Part shown: positions 1-9,813 of the stretch, in pieces
Layout: the number at the start of each line of letters is the position of its first letter
Numbering within the stretch: the first letter of the stretch is position 1
Source of the DNA: JAGQLF01 sp964635995
Lineage (GTDB): Bacteria > Patescibacteriota > Dojkabacteria > J137
DNA: 22,804 nt
Assembly: GCA_964635995.1 (NCBI GenBank)
Contig: CAZWRA010000022.1
Coordinates: 1 to 22,804 of the forward strand
Direction: 5' to 3'
Made by a program: the position numbers and the translations under genes
Notes under the pieces: generated by a model
Database searches by the model: none
Told to the model about the DNA's origin: nothing
What the model saw: the letters and a program-made list of their open reading frames with translations, nothing else

Positions 1-90
1 ATTTTTGATAAAATTCAGTTGTCCTTATCTGGTAATTATCTATCTTTAGAGGTCAAATTGTTATTTGAGCAAAAGCCTTTTATGGATTAG
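1..90 (+). CDS. C-terminal end of an unidentified upstream gene (partial)
   Basis: Frame 1 is open from the first base to a TAG stop at 88-90 and encodes 29 residues ending in LLFEQKPFMD. The start lies outside the window. The stop is only 9 bases before the ftsK start, so the two genes are probably adjacent in one transcription unit, although ftsK also seems to have its own promoter overlapping this gene's end. The fragment is too short to assign to a family; a replication protein is conceivable but unsupported. Confidence 0.5.
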   Translation: MFDKIQLSLSGNYLSLEVKLLFEQKPFMD

Positions 91-93
91 AAT
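65..93 (+). promoter_or_regulatory. ftsK promoter, leaderless type
   Basis: TTGAGC (65-70) and TAGAAT (88-93) are separated by exactly 17 bases. The -10 box ends 6 bases before the ATG at 100, so transcription should begin at or within a base or so of the start codon. There is no Shine-Dalgarno sequence. The promoter overlaps the last codons of the preceding gene. Confidence 0.55.
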
Positions 94-99
94 ATAGCA

Positions 100-2316
100 A
101 TGGGTAGGCGTAGGAAAAGACAAATAACTTACGATAGTAAGGAAACACAGACATTCTTAGGACTAGTATTGATTATTCTAGCAGTTTTCTTCGGTATTTC
201 AGTTTTTACAGTTTCTGATGGTACGGGAACAATATTTGAAGAAGCTAAATATTTTTTCGGAGAAGCAACTTTATTTCTTTCTGTTTTTTTAACATTCTTA
301 GGACTTAAATTCCTTGGAGTTCGACTACCGTTTACTGGACTTGTAAATTTAGTAGCTCAGGGTACTTTAGTTATTTTACTCTCTGCTCTTTTTACGGCAT
401 TTACTAGCTATTCATGGGAAGAAATTAAGCTTAACCCTGGAGTTACAGAGGGAGGAAGAATCGGTCACTTTATTATTGTAGGAATTTTTGGAGATGGATT
501 TCCAACTCAACCAGCAACTAGATTCATATTGATACTTTTAATTGCTTTATTAATACCAGTAGCATTATCTGTTTCTCTTACTAAAATTGTAGAAGTTTCA
601 AAGGAACTATTTGAAAACATTACTGCTTTAATCAGAAGATTATTATTTTATGAAGAAAATGGAGAAGATAATGAAGAAGATGATGAACCAGAAACAAACG
701 TAAAACAAGCTGCTAGATTTGGAGACTTTAATGAATTAATACATAAAAAGGAAAAACCTGAGCTTGTAAAGAAGGTTAAGATTCAAGAACCGAAACAAAA
801 GAAGGAAATTGAAAATAGAGAAATAGAGTACACTGAAGGTGAACTTGACGAAGACGGTTTAAAAAGAGATGCTCTTCAATATCCTAATTGGATTCTTCCT
901 CCTTTAAGCTTACTTAGTCCCTATAAGAAGGTAAAGGGAAAAGAAGCATCAATCAAACAAAATGCAGCTATAATTGAACAGATTTTAGCTAGTTTTAGTA
1001 TTGAAGCTAAAGTTGAAGATGCCTATGTTGGTCCATCTGTTGTTCAATATGCTCTAAATATTCCTTTAGGGATTAAAGTATCTAAAGTTGCAACATTAAG
1101 TGAAAATATAGCTTTAGCTCTTGGAGTAGATTCGAAAGCAGTTAGAGTTGATAGTATTCCTGAAACTACTTATTTAGGAATTGAGGTTCCAAGAAGTAAT
1201 CGAGATCTAGTGCAGATTAAAGAATTAATGGAATCTGATGAGATGCATGAAACTGAAGCTCAATTACCAGTACCTATTGGAAAAGATATTCATGGTTCTT
1301 CTGTAATTGGCAATATTCAAAAGATGCCTCATCTTTTAATCGCAGGAGCAACTGGTTCAGGAAAATCTATTCTTACAAACTCTTTCATTACTTCATTGAT
1401 AATGAAGAAAACTCCTGATGAAGTTAAATTAATCCTAGTTGACCCTAAACAGGTTGAGTTAATGGACTATAACGGAATTCCTCATTTATTAACTCCTGTG
1501 ATTACAGACATGGATAAAGTTGTAAATGCCTTTAAATGGTTAGTTAATGAGATGGAAACTAGGTATACAAATCTTGCAGGTGAACAGGTTAGAAATATTG
1601 AATCATTTAATAAAAAGAAAGGTTTTGCAGCAATGCCATATATTGTTGTTGTGATTGATGAGATGGCAGATATGATGATGACAGCAAACAGGCAGGAGAC
1701 AGAAAATGCTATTGTTAGGCTTGCACAAAAAGCTCGAGCAGTTGGAATTCATTTAATTCTAGCTACTCAGAGACCTTCCGTTAATGTTATTACTGGAATA
1801 ATTAAAGCTAATATTCCAGGACGAATTGGAATGAGTGTTACAAGTTCTACTGACTCTAGAGTTATCTTAGATAGAATCGGAGCTGAAAGTTTAATGGGAG
1901 CAGGAGATTTATTATGGAAAGCTCCTGACAAAACAAAATCAGAACGTTTACAAAGTGGATTTATAGAGCAGGAAGAAGTTATTAGAGTTGTAGATTTTAT
2001 TAAGAACCAAGCTCCTGAAGTTGAATATATTACTGAAATTACTGAGAAACAAACTGCAGATATTGACGGAGGAGGTGATATATTAGGAGATATTTCAGAA
2101 GATAATTTAGTCGAATCAGCAATCAGAATAGTCGTTCAATCAGGAAAAGGTTCTTCTTCTTATCTTCAAAGAAGGCTAAATATCGGGTTTAACAGAGCTG
2201 CAAGACTACTGGAAGAGTTAGAAGAGGCTGGAGTTGTAGGTCCTCCTAACGGATCTAAACCTAGAGAAGTTTTAATTACAGACGCCGATGCGTTTATTGA
2301 ACAGTTAAAAGGTTAA
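100..2316 (+). CDS. ftsK: DNA translocase FtsK/SpoIIIE
   Basis: This 738-residue protein is the hexameric ATP-driven DNA pump that clears chromosome ends through the closing division septum. Four hydrophobic segments near the N-terminus (about 18-38, 55-75, 81-103 and 141-158) anchor it in the membrane. A short acidic and lysine-rich linker follows (about 185-265), and then the motor. Walker A is GATGSGKS at 416-423 and Walker B is VVVIDEMAD around 515-525. The RLAQKARAVGIHLILATQRP stretch is typical of the family. The last 70 or so residues match the winged-helix gamma domain that reads polar DNA motifs. The length is normal for a short-linker FtsK. The start is supported by the -10 box 6 bases upstream. 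The stop overlaps the stop of the convergent gene by 3 bases. It runs opposite to most genes on this side of the origin. Confidence 0.96.
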   Translation: MGRRRKRQITYDSKETQTFLGLVLIILAVFFGISVFTVSDGTGTIFEEAKYFFGEATLFLSVFLTFLGLKFLGVRLPFTGLVNLVAQGTLVILLSALFTAFTSYSWEEIKLNPGVTEGGRIGHFIIVGIFGDGFPTQPATRFILILLIALLIPVALSVSLTKIVEVSKELFENITALIRRLLFYEENGEDNEEDDEPETNVKQAARFGDFNELIHKKEKPELVKKVKIQEPKQKKEIENREIEYTEGELDEDGLKRDALQYPNWILPPLSLLSPYKKVKGKEASIKQNAAIIEQILASFSIEAKVEDAYVGPSVVQYALNIPLGIKVSKVATLSENIALALGVDSKAVRVDSIPETTYLGIEVPRSNRDLVQIKELMESDEMHETEAQLPVPIGKDIHGSSVIGNIQKMPHLLIAGATGSGKSILTNSFITSLIMKKTPDEVKLILVDPKQVELMDYNGIPHLLTPVITDMDKVVNAFKWLVNEMETRYTNLAGEQVRNIESFNKKKGFAAMPYIVVVIDEMADMMMTANRQETENAIVRLAQKARAVGIHLILATQRPSVNVITGIIKANIPGRIGMSVTSSTDSRVILDRIGAESLMGAGDLLWKAPDKTKSERLQSGFIEQEEVIRVVDFIKNQAPEVEYITEITEKQTADIDGGGDILGDISEDNLVESAIRIVVQSGKGSSSYLQRRLNIGFNRAARLLEELEEAGVVGPPNGSKPREVLITDADAFIEQLKG

Positions 2317-2884
2317 GCAGCAGGTTCCTCCTTACCTTCATAATCCTGAGTACTTTTGAAAGATTCTAAAAGTGCTCTCATTGGGTTTTTAGGACTAGTA
2401 CCTCCAATTTTAAGTAAAGTACTATGTTTCAAACCTAAAACATAGTTTTTAAATAATTCAAAATTGCTAGCTGCTTTTTGATCTCCTTTTGGTATTCTAG
2501 ATTTCATATCTGCTAATTTCTCTTCTATTTCTGTTCTAAAATCAAAAGACCAGTCAGTGGTTTGGTTACAGCTTCTTGCTTTCGGTATAAATCTATTGCT
2601 TTTTCGTCAATCAAAGCTAATACATTACTGAACTCTCCTAAATCAACACCTTTGTCTTTATCATTCTCCTGCGTATTATCATCTACGCCATCAGTAGTTT
2701 CACCTGCTTGAGACTCAGGCTTAAGTCTTTCTAGTAGTCTTGATTTAAAGTTAGTATTAACAGAACCTGTGTTATTTTCATCAATAGCATCTTGTTGCAA
2801 TGTTTCAATAGGTTCAGAAACACCTCCTCCAGAATTACCCTCGGCCTGCACATCTAAAGTATCCTCTGATACTGTATCCTTCAT
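2313..2884 (-). pseudogene. Acidic hypothetical protein, frameshifted into two pieces
   Basis: Two reading frames join into one protein. The first runs from ATG at 2882-2884 to TAG at 2525-2527 (119 aa) and the second is open to TAA at 2313-2315. Restoring one T to the T-run at 2544-2547 (minus sense) gives a continuous junction, KPLTGLFDFRTEIEEKL, leading into ADMKSRIPKGDQ. The joined product is about 190 residues: a low-complexity acidic N-terminus (about 1-75) and a helical C-terminal part with no membrane segment. I recognise no family. A TACAAT box lies 6 bases before the ATG. The 3' end overlaps the end of ftsK by 4 bases. A single lost base in a homopolymer could be a real mutation or an assembly error. 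Confidence 0.6.
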
Positions 2885-2890
2885 ATTTTT

Positions 2891-2896
2891 ATTGTA
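2891..2896 (-). promoter_or_regulatory. -10 box of the 2884 gene, leaderless type
   Basis: TACAAT in minus sense ends 6 bases before the ATG at 2884. No convincing -35 box is visible. The same spacing recurs at other gene heads in this window, which is the main support. Confidence 0.35.
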
Positions 2897-2974
2897 ATTA
2901 ATCTAAAATTAACAATTTACGAATCGTTTTACAACTTTTCTTTATATACAATACAAAATGTATTAACATTAGCT

Positions 2975-3280
2975 ATGATTCCAACGATAATATTAATATT
3001 AACTTACGTAGGGGCTGTTTCTTTTGGATGGTTTCAAACTCGAAGATTAAAAGATTTCCTTTTAATTCAAGGAGCAACCTCTCCTGATACAGCGATGTTT
3101 GTAGATAGATCTAAATATTTTGTCTTAACTACTAATTTTCCTTTTAGTGCAATTATTGAAGAAGTTGACGGTGCTCTTTGGTTTGATGAATCTAAATGGA
3201 CGCCAATGATTACTTATTTTGGAATTGCTATTTTCGTTACTTTTATTACTCTTGTTTTCTTACTAATCTCTTCTTTTTAA
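2975..3280 (+). CDS. Small two-helix membrane protein, unknown function
   Basis: The 101-residue product has a hydrophobic N-terminal segment (about 3-21), a soluble central part of some 55 residues and a strongly hydrophobic C-terminal segment (about 80-100). Both ends would therefore lie in the membrane with a loop between. No catalytic motif or family is recognisable. It is transcribed divergently from the acidic hypothetical gene across a 90-bp gap and ends just before a bidirectional terminator. TAACAT at 2964-2969 ends 5 bases before the ATG and could be a leaderless -10 box. Confidence 0.6.
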   Translation: MIPTIILILTYVGAVSFGWFQTRRLKDFLLIQGATSPDTAMFVDRSKYFVLTTNFPFSAIIEEVDGALWFDESKWTPMITYFGIAIFVTFITLVFLLISSF

Positions 3281-3285
3281 ATTAA

Positions 3286-3313
3286 AAAATCCCAGATCTG
3301 AGTCTGGGATTTT
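3286..3313. terminator. Bidirectional intrinsic terminator
   Basis: A perfect 11-bp stem, AAAATCCCAGA (3286-3296) with TCTGGGATTTT (3303-3313), encloses a 6-base loop. T-rich tracts follow in both directions. It lies between convergent genes ending at 3280 and 3331 and should stop transcription from both sides. Confidence 0.85.
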
Positions 3314-3330
3314 ATTTCACTTAATCTTTC

Positions 3331-6300
3331 TCAACTACCTCCAAATGGACTTGAACTTGTTGACTTCTCACCCTCTTTAAGTTTCTCTAGAGTTATAGTG
3401 TCTGTAATATATCCTTGCTCATTTACAGCCAGCTTATCTAGTCTCTTCATGTTGTAGCCTTCTTTATTTGCGATTGTTAAGTATTCAGCAGGCTTTAGGT
3501 TCATCTTGATAACTCCCTTATCGTTAGTAAGAGCCATACTAACCTTACTTACTCCTTCGTAGAATCTTACAACAACTCCAGATAGCCCTCTCTTTGTTCC
3601 TGAATCTACAACTCTTCCCTTAGCCTTAGTATAAAGACTTAAGATTGAATAGATGTTTAAGAACAATAGTAATCCATAAACTACAAGCATTATGCTATTT
3701 AAAGTATTTTGATTCTGGCTAAACGCAATTACAGTTACGACAAATCCAACAAGCATTAATAGCCCCATTAAGTATGTGAATATTGTCTTTAATATAGGTA
3801 GGAATTTCTGCCAAAGTGCTCTTAAACCTCCTAATTCACTCTTCTCTTTTTCTAGAGCAATATCCTCTACAACTTCCTGGTCAGCTTGTACAGAGATTGA
3901 TTTGCTGAATGATTGGAACCCATCTGCCTTAACCTCTAATGTAAACGTACCGCTTTGACCAGCAATAAATCCATATTTACCTTCGAAGTCAGAAATTGAT
4001 TGATTGATATTCTTTCCTTCTTTATCAATTAGTCTAACTAATGCTAGAGGTAATGGCATACTTTGTCGTGGTTCGAATATGATTCCCCAGTATTTCTTAT
4101 TTCTATTAAATAGAATTCCTGCTAATAATCCAATTACAGATACTATTCCACCTCTTGCAATACTTGCTGTATAAATTAATGAAACTCCAGCAATTACAGC
4201 GAATGTTGCAACAGCAGTTAAGATTGGAGCTAGAACAGTTTGAGCTTGAATTTCTTCTCCTTCAGTTGGGAAGTCATCGAATGAGTCTGACACACCAACA
4301 TCTGATTCGTTAATATTTACAACTATTTCTTTGACATATTCATTAGTTCCTTTTCTGGCAATTATTCTTATTACTGTATTTTCTTTTGGAATAAATTCAA
4401 AACAACCAACTGGAGATACGAACTGATCTAAGTACTCAATATAGACAGTTTGAGGATTTCCATCCACTCTCCAGCAAATCTCTACAGGTTCACCAGGAGG
4501 GGCTGAGATATTATCTTCTCCTACAGATATTATTGCAGGATTTGTATCTACATCAATTGTTATATTTCTAGAATCTTCTTGTTCCTCTCTTTTAACAATC
4601 ACATCTACTTCTGTGTCCTCCTCAGGACTTATTTCAATAGGTTGAGGGTTAGTTGGATCAACAGGATATTCTTCATCTCCAATAATTATTATTATTTCAG
4701 TAATATCATCATCTGGATCATTTGGATTGTCAACTATTATAATTGGAATAATATTATCTTCTGGATCATCTACTGGTATAGGATCATCTGGCCCTACAAT
4801 AATTGGCTGAATTATAATAGGATCTCCAGGGTAGACGATAACATCCTCGATAGGTACAGTTATATCTTCAACTGGTTCTCCGTCATCCCCTGGTGGAATC
4901 TCAGCTGTTGGCTCTTCTACAAGAATTGTTAGAGAGGCTGACAAATCACCATTTGACCCAAAAGCATTCAATGTATATTGAGTACTTATTTGCGGAGTAA
5001 CGGTTGTTGATCCATCAGGATTAACTAATCCAATACCTTGATCAATAAATACTGTTGTTAAGTTTTCAGTATCCCAGTTTAAGGTTACTGATTCTCCTTG
5101 AGTAACTGTATATTCATCTGCTGTAAATAATACAGAAGGTAATCCATCGTTAGGAAGCTCTGGGTCAATAATTACTGGACCTCCATCGTCTTCTCCGTCA
5201 TCATCAGGTACTGTATCTCCCTCAGTTACTGTAATCTCATTAGAATCTCCTTGAAGAGTTCCATCATCAGCACGAATTACAAATGCTCCCTCTGTGTCTA
5301 TTGTTACATTATTAAGAGTTACTGTTCCATTCACTAAATTAGCCCCGCTGACATTTAGACCAGATGCAGAAGTTAATCCTGGTGAATTTAGGAGTTCTAA
5401 ATCAACGCTATCGGTATGTGTTGTAACAACGTAACCTAGTGAGTCTACTGCGTTTATAGTTAAGTCAAAATCCTCTCCAGTCTCGACATCATCTGGATCT
5501 GCAATGAGTTCGTACTCTTCAACAGTAATCGGTTCATCAGGATCTTCATATGCTGCATAAGTCATACTGAAGCTATCTACAACAGGTGTTGTCCCAGGGT
5601 TTTCAATAAGATCCATTCTAAAACGAACTCTGTAGTCGATTTCAGGAAGCTGAATTATTTCTCCAACTTCAATTGGTGTCCAATTTAGTCCATCGTCAAT
5701 TGAAATATATGTTTCAACTGTAGCGTTTGAAAGTGGATCAGAAACTCCATTCTCATCAATCCTATCTATAATATCAAGTGAAACAAGTTCAATATTATTA
5801 ACAGCAGCAGTGTTAGCTGGCGGAACAGTGAAGGCAATTGCTTGATTTGCTGCTTCCCAACCCCTTGTTACATCAACTCTGAATAATCCCGCTCTATCTA
5901 ATACAACATACCAAGTACTATAGTAATTTGAATCAAAGTCTCCAGCTATTAATCCACCCATGCTTAAAGGATATTGTCCTTGTGATAGTGGTAATGAAAT
6001 TACTGTGTCATCAAACTGGTCTTCAGGTGTATTGTTTAAGTTAAAGTACATAATTCCAGCATCTCCAGTTGTTAGAAGAAGCTGATCTCCTACATACTCT
6101 CGTCCTCTTATAAATTGAATATCAAGAACATTCTTATTAAATAACTCGGTATCATCAGCTAGTTGAATTACAGTATCGTCACTAACATCCATAGGAGTCC
6201 CATTTTCGTCAGAGATAACATATAGACCATCAGTAACTCCGTAGTTTTCTATAAAATATACAATACCAGTATCTGGATCCTGATCGATTCCGAAATTTCC

Positions 6301-9300
6301 ATTAAATCCAATCCCTGTGTACATATCTCGAGTATCATCTCCCAAATTATTTGGGGTATTATTATCTGATATTTTGACTAGTCCTTCATCATAAACTCCT
6401 GCATAAACTATATTGTTAGTAGTATCAATATGTAATGAAACTACTGCATACATAGGAACTCCAGCTGCACTTGCATACCAAGTAACTACATCATCTCCTT
6501 CTGCAACTGTTCCGTTCAAATTTATATAGACAAGATTTGAACTATCAACAAGATTCACAACATTTGTTCTGACATAAATTCCAAGTGTCGCACTACGTGT
6601 ATCGATCCAAATATCATTAGGTGCGTAACCATCACTATCAAAACCTGGACCATCATAAATAGTAAATAAGTTATCAGTTACATTAAATACTAACAATCCA
6701 TCATCAGCTGTTGCGAATACATAAATATTACCTCCAAAAGTTGTCTGAGCAATATTTGTAATAGGCATATCTAATCCCATTGCTACAGCATCGTAAGTCT
6801 GTGTAACTGCTGTTTGGGTATTGTAACTTACAAACTCGTGCCTTTTTGTATACCATACAAGATCACCAGTACCTTGTTGTAGTACATAAGCTCCAATATT
6901 AAATGTTCGATCATATAGAGGCTTAAAGTTTGTAGTGTCAATTGCAACTCTACTTACATCTATATCTTCCTTTAATCTAACAATTCCATTGCCCCAAATT
7001 GCGTTTGTAGCGCTAACCGCATTTCTAAGTTGACTGGTGAAATCTTCGGTAACTACTGGTTCGGTAGGGTCTCCTTCTGTCATTGCAACAATTTCAAATG
7101 AATCAGAAGCATTTGTCGAAGTATTTGCATTTGAATCAATACATCTTACATCAACTGTATATGAACCTAATACTAGTTCAGGAATTTCATAAGAATAGAT
7201 TTCTACTGTTGAATTATACGCGTTATCTCCCTGTATAGCACTTGCTGGAATATTATTCCATCCTCCTCCATTAACTCTATAGTCAATTGTTGAGATATTT
7301 GTATTAATTTGGAAAGGATGCTCATCTCCACAAGTTCCAGTAATTATTGGAGTGGTATCTACAATAGGATCAGGGACTATCTGATTTAAGAATACAGTAG
7401 GAGCTGCGTTATCAATTGCTTCAATATCTACAAGTACTTCAGGAATTAAATCATCACCTCCATAACCTCCTGGTGTATTAAATGCTCTAATATATGTTAG
7501 ATATGATCCATCTACAAGCGGCGGCGATGTAAATGAGAATGATACATTTTCATCTCCCCAATTTCCACTCGTTAAGTTTACTGTCGTAGGATCAGATACA
7601 TTAGGGAATGCAACAATATCTCCTAATGATGTATTGTAAATTCTATGATGAATTTTATCTACTCCTAATGGGTCAGTACATGTACCTGTAAATGTAGGTG
7701 TCGTATCATTTGTAGGAGTAGTAATTACATCGAATACACACTCAGGGTAAGTATCTACAAATTGGATATCAAATGTAAACGCGGCTATATAGTCCGCGTT
7801 AAATGCTGCGTCCCCAGCATAGAATTCAACAGTATGTTGTCCATTCTCAAGATCTGAAACATTAAATGCAAAGGTTGAAATAAATTCGCTTGAATCATCA
7901 TCTTGTCCTGTTATTTCTTGTTGTAGTCCACCGTCAAGTGTATATGCGACAAAATCTATAGGACTTGTTGCATCAGTTACCTCTCCTTCAAATGATACAG
8001 AAGTATTATTAATTGGGTTTACCTGATCGGGTTCTTCAGAAAAAGTAATTTCGGGTAAGGTAGTATCTAAAGTTATTAAAAGAACTTCATCGTTCAGATT
8101 ACCAATAGAATCCTCAGCAGTTATTGTAAAAGTCTTTTGTCCATCAGAATAAGGACCAAAATCTTCAATTATATAGATATCTGAATCTCCTTGAGAACCA
8201 GAGTCAAATGATAGGAGATTCCCTGAGGTATCTTCGTCATCATAATAAACATATTCAATTCCATCTGGATCTGAAATATTTGACTCGAAAGTAAAGAATG
8301 AACTATTTATATAGGGATAATTAGTTGGTAAATTTGTAGAGAATTCAGGGCCATTAGTATCTGCAGGGCCTGTATTTGCGTAGAACATGACAGAGCTTCC
8401 TGCATAAGCAACTGATGTATCTAGTGAAAAATCTAAATATGCATCGCTAGACCCCAGGGTATGATTGTAAACTGAACTAATTGGTTGAGAATCCAGAACT
8501 TGAGTATTATTAATTGCTGAAACACTATGGAATATCTCATCAGTGACTAAACCTCCAACTGAAAATATGTCATCACTTGCTCCACTATATCCGAGTGAAA
8601 TAGAATCTCCAAAAGTAGATTCACAATAATAATCGTAGTAATAAGAGGAACTAAAATCTACATTTTCTACTGTTACAGCATAAATACTAATTTCTCCTAC
8701 GGTACCACTGAAATAAACTTCTAAATTATTTGATCCTGAAGTTGGATTAATAAATAAGTAACTCGCGACATTATAATTATCATAGTTACCGTACATTGTT
8801 TCGGAGCAGATAGAATAATCATATACATTAGCGTCATAAAAAACATCTGTTACATATTCGTTATAATAACTTCCTCCACCGAAAGCAATTTGAACATAGA
8901 CAGCTCTATCCCCTTGTCCAGTTGAATCATAATTAAAGCTTACATAGTCTGTGTAGTTACCGTCATAAAAGAATTGAGGATTAACAGTATCTGTTCCTTG
9001 ACCTGCAATATCAGTTGCACTTAAAGAAACAATTGCTACTGACCATGGCCAGCTACTTGTTTGATCCCAGTTCATTCCAACAGTTGAGACTCCATCCCTT
9101 ACGCTTGTTGTTTGTATAACATTAGTTGCTGAAGCCTGATTAACTCTTGTCATATCTACAGTCCCTTCATCTACCTGATTAAAGTCTCCTGTATATGTTG
9201 CAGTTGCAGCAAAAACTAAGTCATCATTATTAGAATCTATAGTTCCTGCTGGAGAGAAAGATTCTCCATTCGAACACTCGCTACCCCTTATTGGATTATC

Positions 9301-9756
9301 CAGAGAAGCACCAGTAAGAATAGTTACAGTTGTAACCATGTCATCAACTGTATTATTCCAAGTCGTTTCAATATCGTATGAACTTGAAGCATCTGTTAAA
9401 TACCAAATTTCAGTTGCATATCCTCCATTCTGATCTCTACATGCTTTCGTTAAACTACTTCCACTTGTATAATCATAAACGGAATACACCATGTCTCCAG
9501 CATTGTTTCCACTAGTTACTCTGTAAGAAATTGAAACTAATACTAGTTTCTCAGTACCTGCAAAAGAATTTGTATATGTCATTAGAGAATCATTTGAAGC
9601 TGTATGTGTAAAACTTGTATCAACACTAACTAGAGGTGCAGCGTCAGCGACTTGAACTTCATTATGCTGATCAAATCTGTATAAAAGTAAGACTAATGCT
9701 GAAAGGAATAGAATTGCAAAGAATTCTATGAATAAATAGATTCTAGTATTTTTCAT
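3331..9756 (-). CDS. Giant membrane-anchored surface protein with Ig-like, propeller and carboxypeptidase-regulatory-like domains
   Basis: This is a 2141-residue protein. It has an N-terminal hydrophobic segment (about 8-26), then a long Ser/Thr/Asn-rich beta region. Ig-like repeats of the type TPTFTGTCTD lie at about 560-890. A repeat region resembling a two-component-regulator beta-propeller (AVVSLHIDTTNNIVYAGVYD and similar) spans about 905-1300. Further Ig-like domains lie near 1410-1520 and 1535-1615, an acidic Asp/Pro linker at about 1618-1690, and another beta domain near 1750-1790. The C-terminal part has a hydrophobic pair (about 1840-1882), a carboxypeptidase-regulatory-like domain (about 1898-1955), a second hydrophobic pair (about 1992-2042) and a second such domain (about 2044-2118). 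All ten cysteines lie in the outer part, in neighbouring pairs that could form disulphides. It follows the pilus-cohesin genes by 57 bases and probably acts in attachment. That role is inferred; the domain calls are by eye. Confidence 0.8.
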   Translation of the reverse strand: MKNTRIYLFIEFFAILFLSALVLLLYRFDQHNEVQVADAAPLVSVDTSFTHTASNDSLMTYTNSFAGTEKLVLVSISYRVTSGNNAGDMVYSVYDYTSGSSLTKACRDQNGGYATEIWYLTDASSSYDIETTWNNTVDDMVTTVTILTGASLDNPIRGSECSNGESFSPAGTIDSNNDDLVFAATATYTGDFNQVDEGTVDMTRVNQASATNVIQTTSVRDGVSTVGMNWDQTSSWPWSVAIVSLSATDIAGQGTDTVNPQFFYDGNYTDYVSFNYDSTGQGDRAVYVQIAFGGGSYYNEYVTDVFYDANVYDYSICSETMYGNYDNYNVASYLFINPTSGSNNLEVYFSGTVGEISIYAVTVENVDFSSSYYYDYYCESTFGDSISLGYSGASDDIFSVGGLVTDEIFHSVSAINNTQVLDSQPISSVYNHTLGSSDAYLDFSLDTSVAYAGSSVMFYANTGPADTNGPEFSTNLPTNYPYINSSFFTFESNISDPDGIEYVYYDDEDTSGNLLSFDSGSQGDSDIYIIEDFGPYSDGQKTFTITAEDSIGNLNDEVLLITLDTTLPEITFSEEPDQVNPINNTSVSFEGEVTDATSPIDFVAYTLDGGLQQEITGQDDDSSEFISTFAFNVSDLENGQHTVEFYAGDAAFNADYIAAFTFDIQFVDTYPECVFDVITTPTNDTTPTFTGTCTDPLGVDKIHHRIYNTSLGDIVAFPNVSDPTTVNLTSGNWGDENVSFSFTSPPLVDGSYLTYIRAFNTPGGYGGDDLIPEVLVDIEAIDNAAPTVFLNQIVPDPIVDTTPIITGTCGDEHPFQINTNISTIDYRVNGGGWNNIPASAIQGDNAYNSTVEIYSYEIPELVLGSYTVDVRCIDSNANTSTNASDSFEIVAMTEGDPTEPVVTEDFTSQLRNAVSATNAIWGNGIVRLKEDIDVSRVAIDTTNFKPLYDRTFNIGAYVLQQGTGDLVWYTKRHEFVSYNTQTAVTQTYDAVAMGLDMPITNIAQTTFGGNIYVFATADDGLLVFNVTDNLFTIYDGPGFDSDGYAPNDIWIDTRSATLGIYVRTNVVNLVDSSNLVYINLNGTVAEGDDVVTWYASAAGVPMYAVVSLHIDTTNNIVYAGVYDEGLVKISDNNTPNNLGDDTRDMYTGIGFNGNFGIDQDPDTGIVYFIENYGVTDGLYVISDENGTPMDVSDDTVIQLADDTELFNKNVLDIQFIRGREYVGDQLLLTTGDAGIMYFNLNNTPEDQFDDTVISLPLSQGQYPLSMGGLIAGDFDSNYYSTWYVVLDRAGLFRVDVTRGWEAANQAIAFTVPPANTAAVNNIELVSLDIIDRIDENGVSDPLSNATVETYISIDDGLNWTPIEVGEIIQLPEIDYRVRFRMDLIENPGTTPVVDSFSMTYAAYEDPDEPITVEEYELIADPDDVETGEDFDLTINAVDSLGYVVTTHTDSVDLELLNSPGLTSASGLNVSGANLVNGTVTLNNVTIDTEGAFVIRADDGTLQGDSNEITVTEGDTVPDDDGEDDGGPVIIDPELPNDGLPSVLFTADEYTVTQGESVTLNWDTENLTTVFIDQGIGLVNPDGSTTVTPQISTQYTLNAFGSNGDLSASLTILVEEPTAEIPPGDDGEPVEDITVPIEDVIVYPGDPIIIQPIIVGPDDPIPVDDPEDNIIPIIIVDNPNDPDDDITEIIIIIGDEEYPVDPTNPQPIEISPEEDTEVDVIVKREEQEDSRNITIDVDTNPAIISVGEDNISAPPGEPVEICWRVDGNPQTVYIEYLDQFVSPVGCFEFIPKENTVIRIIARKGTNEYVKEIVVNINESDVGVSDSFDDFPTEGEEIQAQTVLAPILTAVATFAVIAGVSLIYTASIARGGIVSVIGLLAGILFNRNKKYWGIIFEPRQSMPLPLALVRLIDKEGKNINQSISDFEGKYGFIAGQSGTFTLEVKADGFQSFSKSISVQADQEVVEDIALEKEKSELGGLRALWQKFLPILKTIFTYLMGLLMLVGFVVTVIAFSQNQNTLNSIMLVVYGLLLFLNIYSILSLYTKAKGRVVDSGTKRGLSGVVVRFYEGVSKVSMALTNDKGVIKMNLKPAEYLTIANKEGYNMKRLDKLAVNEQGYITDTITLEKLKEGEKSTSSSPFGGS

Positions 9757-9762
9757 AAAACA

Positions 9763-9768
9763 ATAATA
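9763..9768 (-). promoter_or_regulatory. -10 box of the giant surface protein gene
   Basis: TATTAT in minus sense ends 6 bases before the ATG at 9756. It overlaps the 10-bp palindrome ATAAGCTTAT at 9766-9775. No good -35 box is seen. It would let the large gene be transcribed separately from the pilus genes. Confidence 0.35.
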
Positions 9769-9790
9769 AGCTTATCTGAGATAATTTACC

Positions 9791-9810
9791 TTATTTCATC
9801 AGTGAAATAA
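9791..9810 (-). terminator. Hairpin after the cohesin-domain gene
   Basis: TTATTTCA (9791-9798) and TGAAATAA (9803-9810) form an 8-bp stem with a 4-base loop, 3 bases after the stop at 9814. No clean T-tract follows, so it may be a weak terminator or an mRNA-processing hairpin between the pilus genes and the giant gene. Confidence 0.4.
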
Positions 9811-9813
9811 AGC

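Noticed and set aside
4680..4900. Low-complexity repeats in the giant gene as a possible CRISPR or tandem array
   Set aside because: The similarity is only biased codon use in an Asp/Pro/Ile linker; no regular repeat-spacer unit is present.
4579..4932. Plus-strand ORF of 117 residues rich in Asn, Tyr, Ile and Trp
   Set aside because: It is antisense to the acidic linker of the giant protein; its odd composition follows from the repeated Asp/Pro/Ile codons on the other strand.
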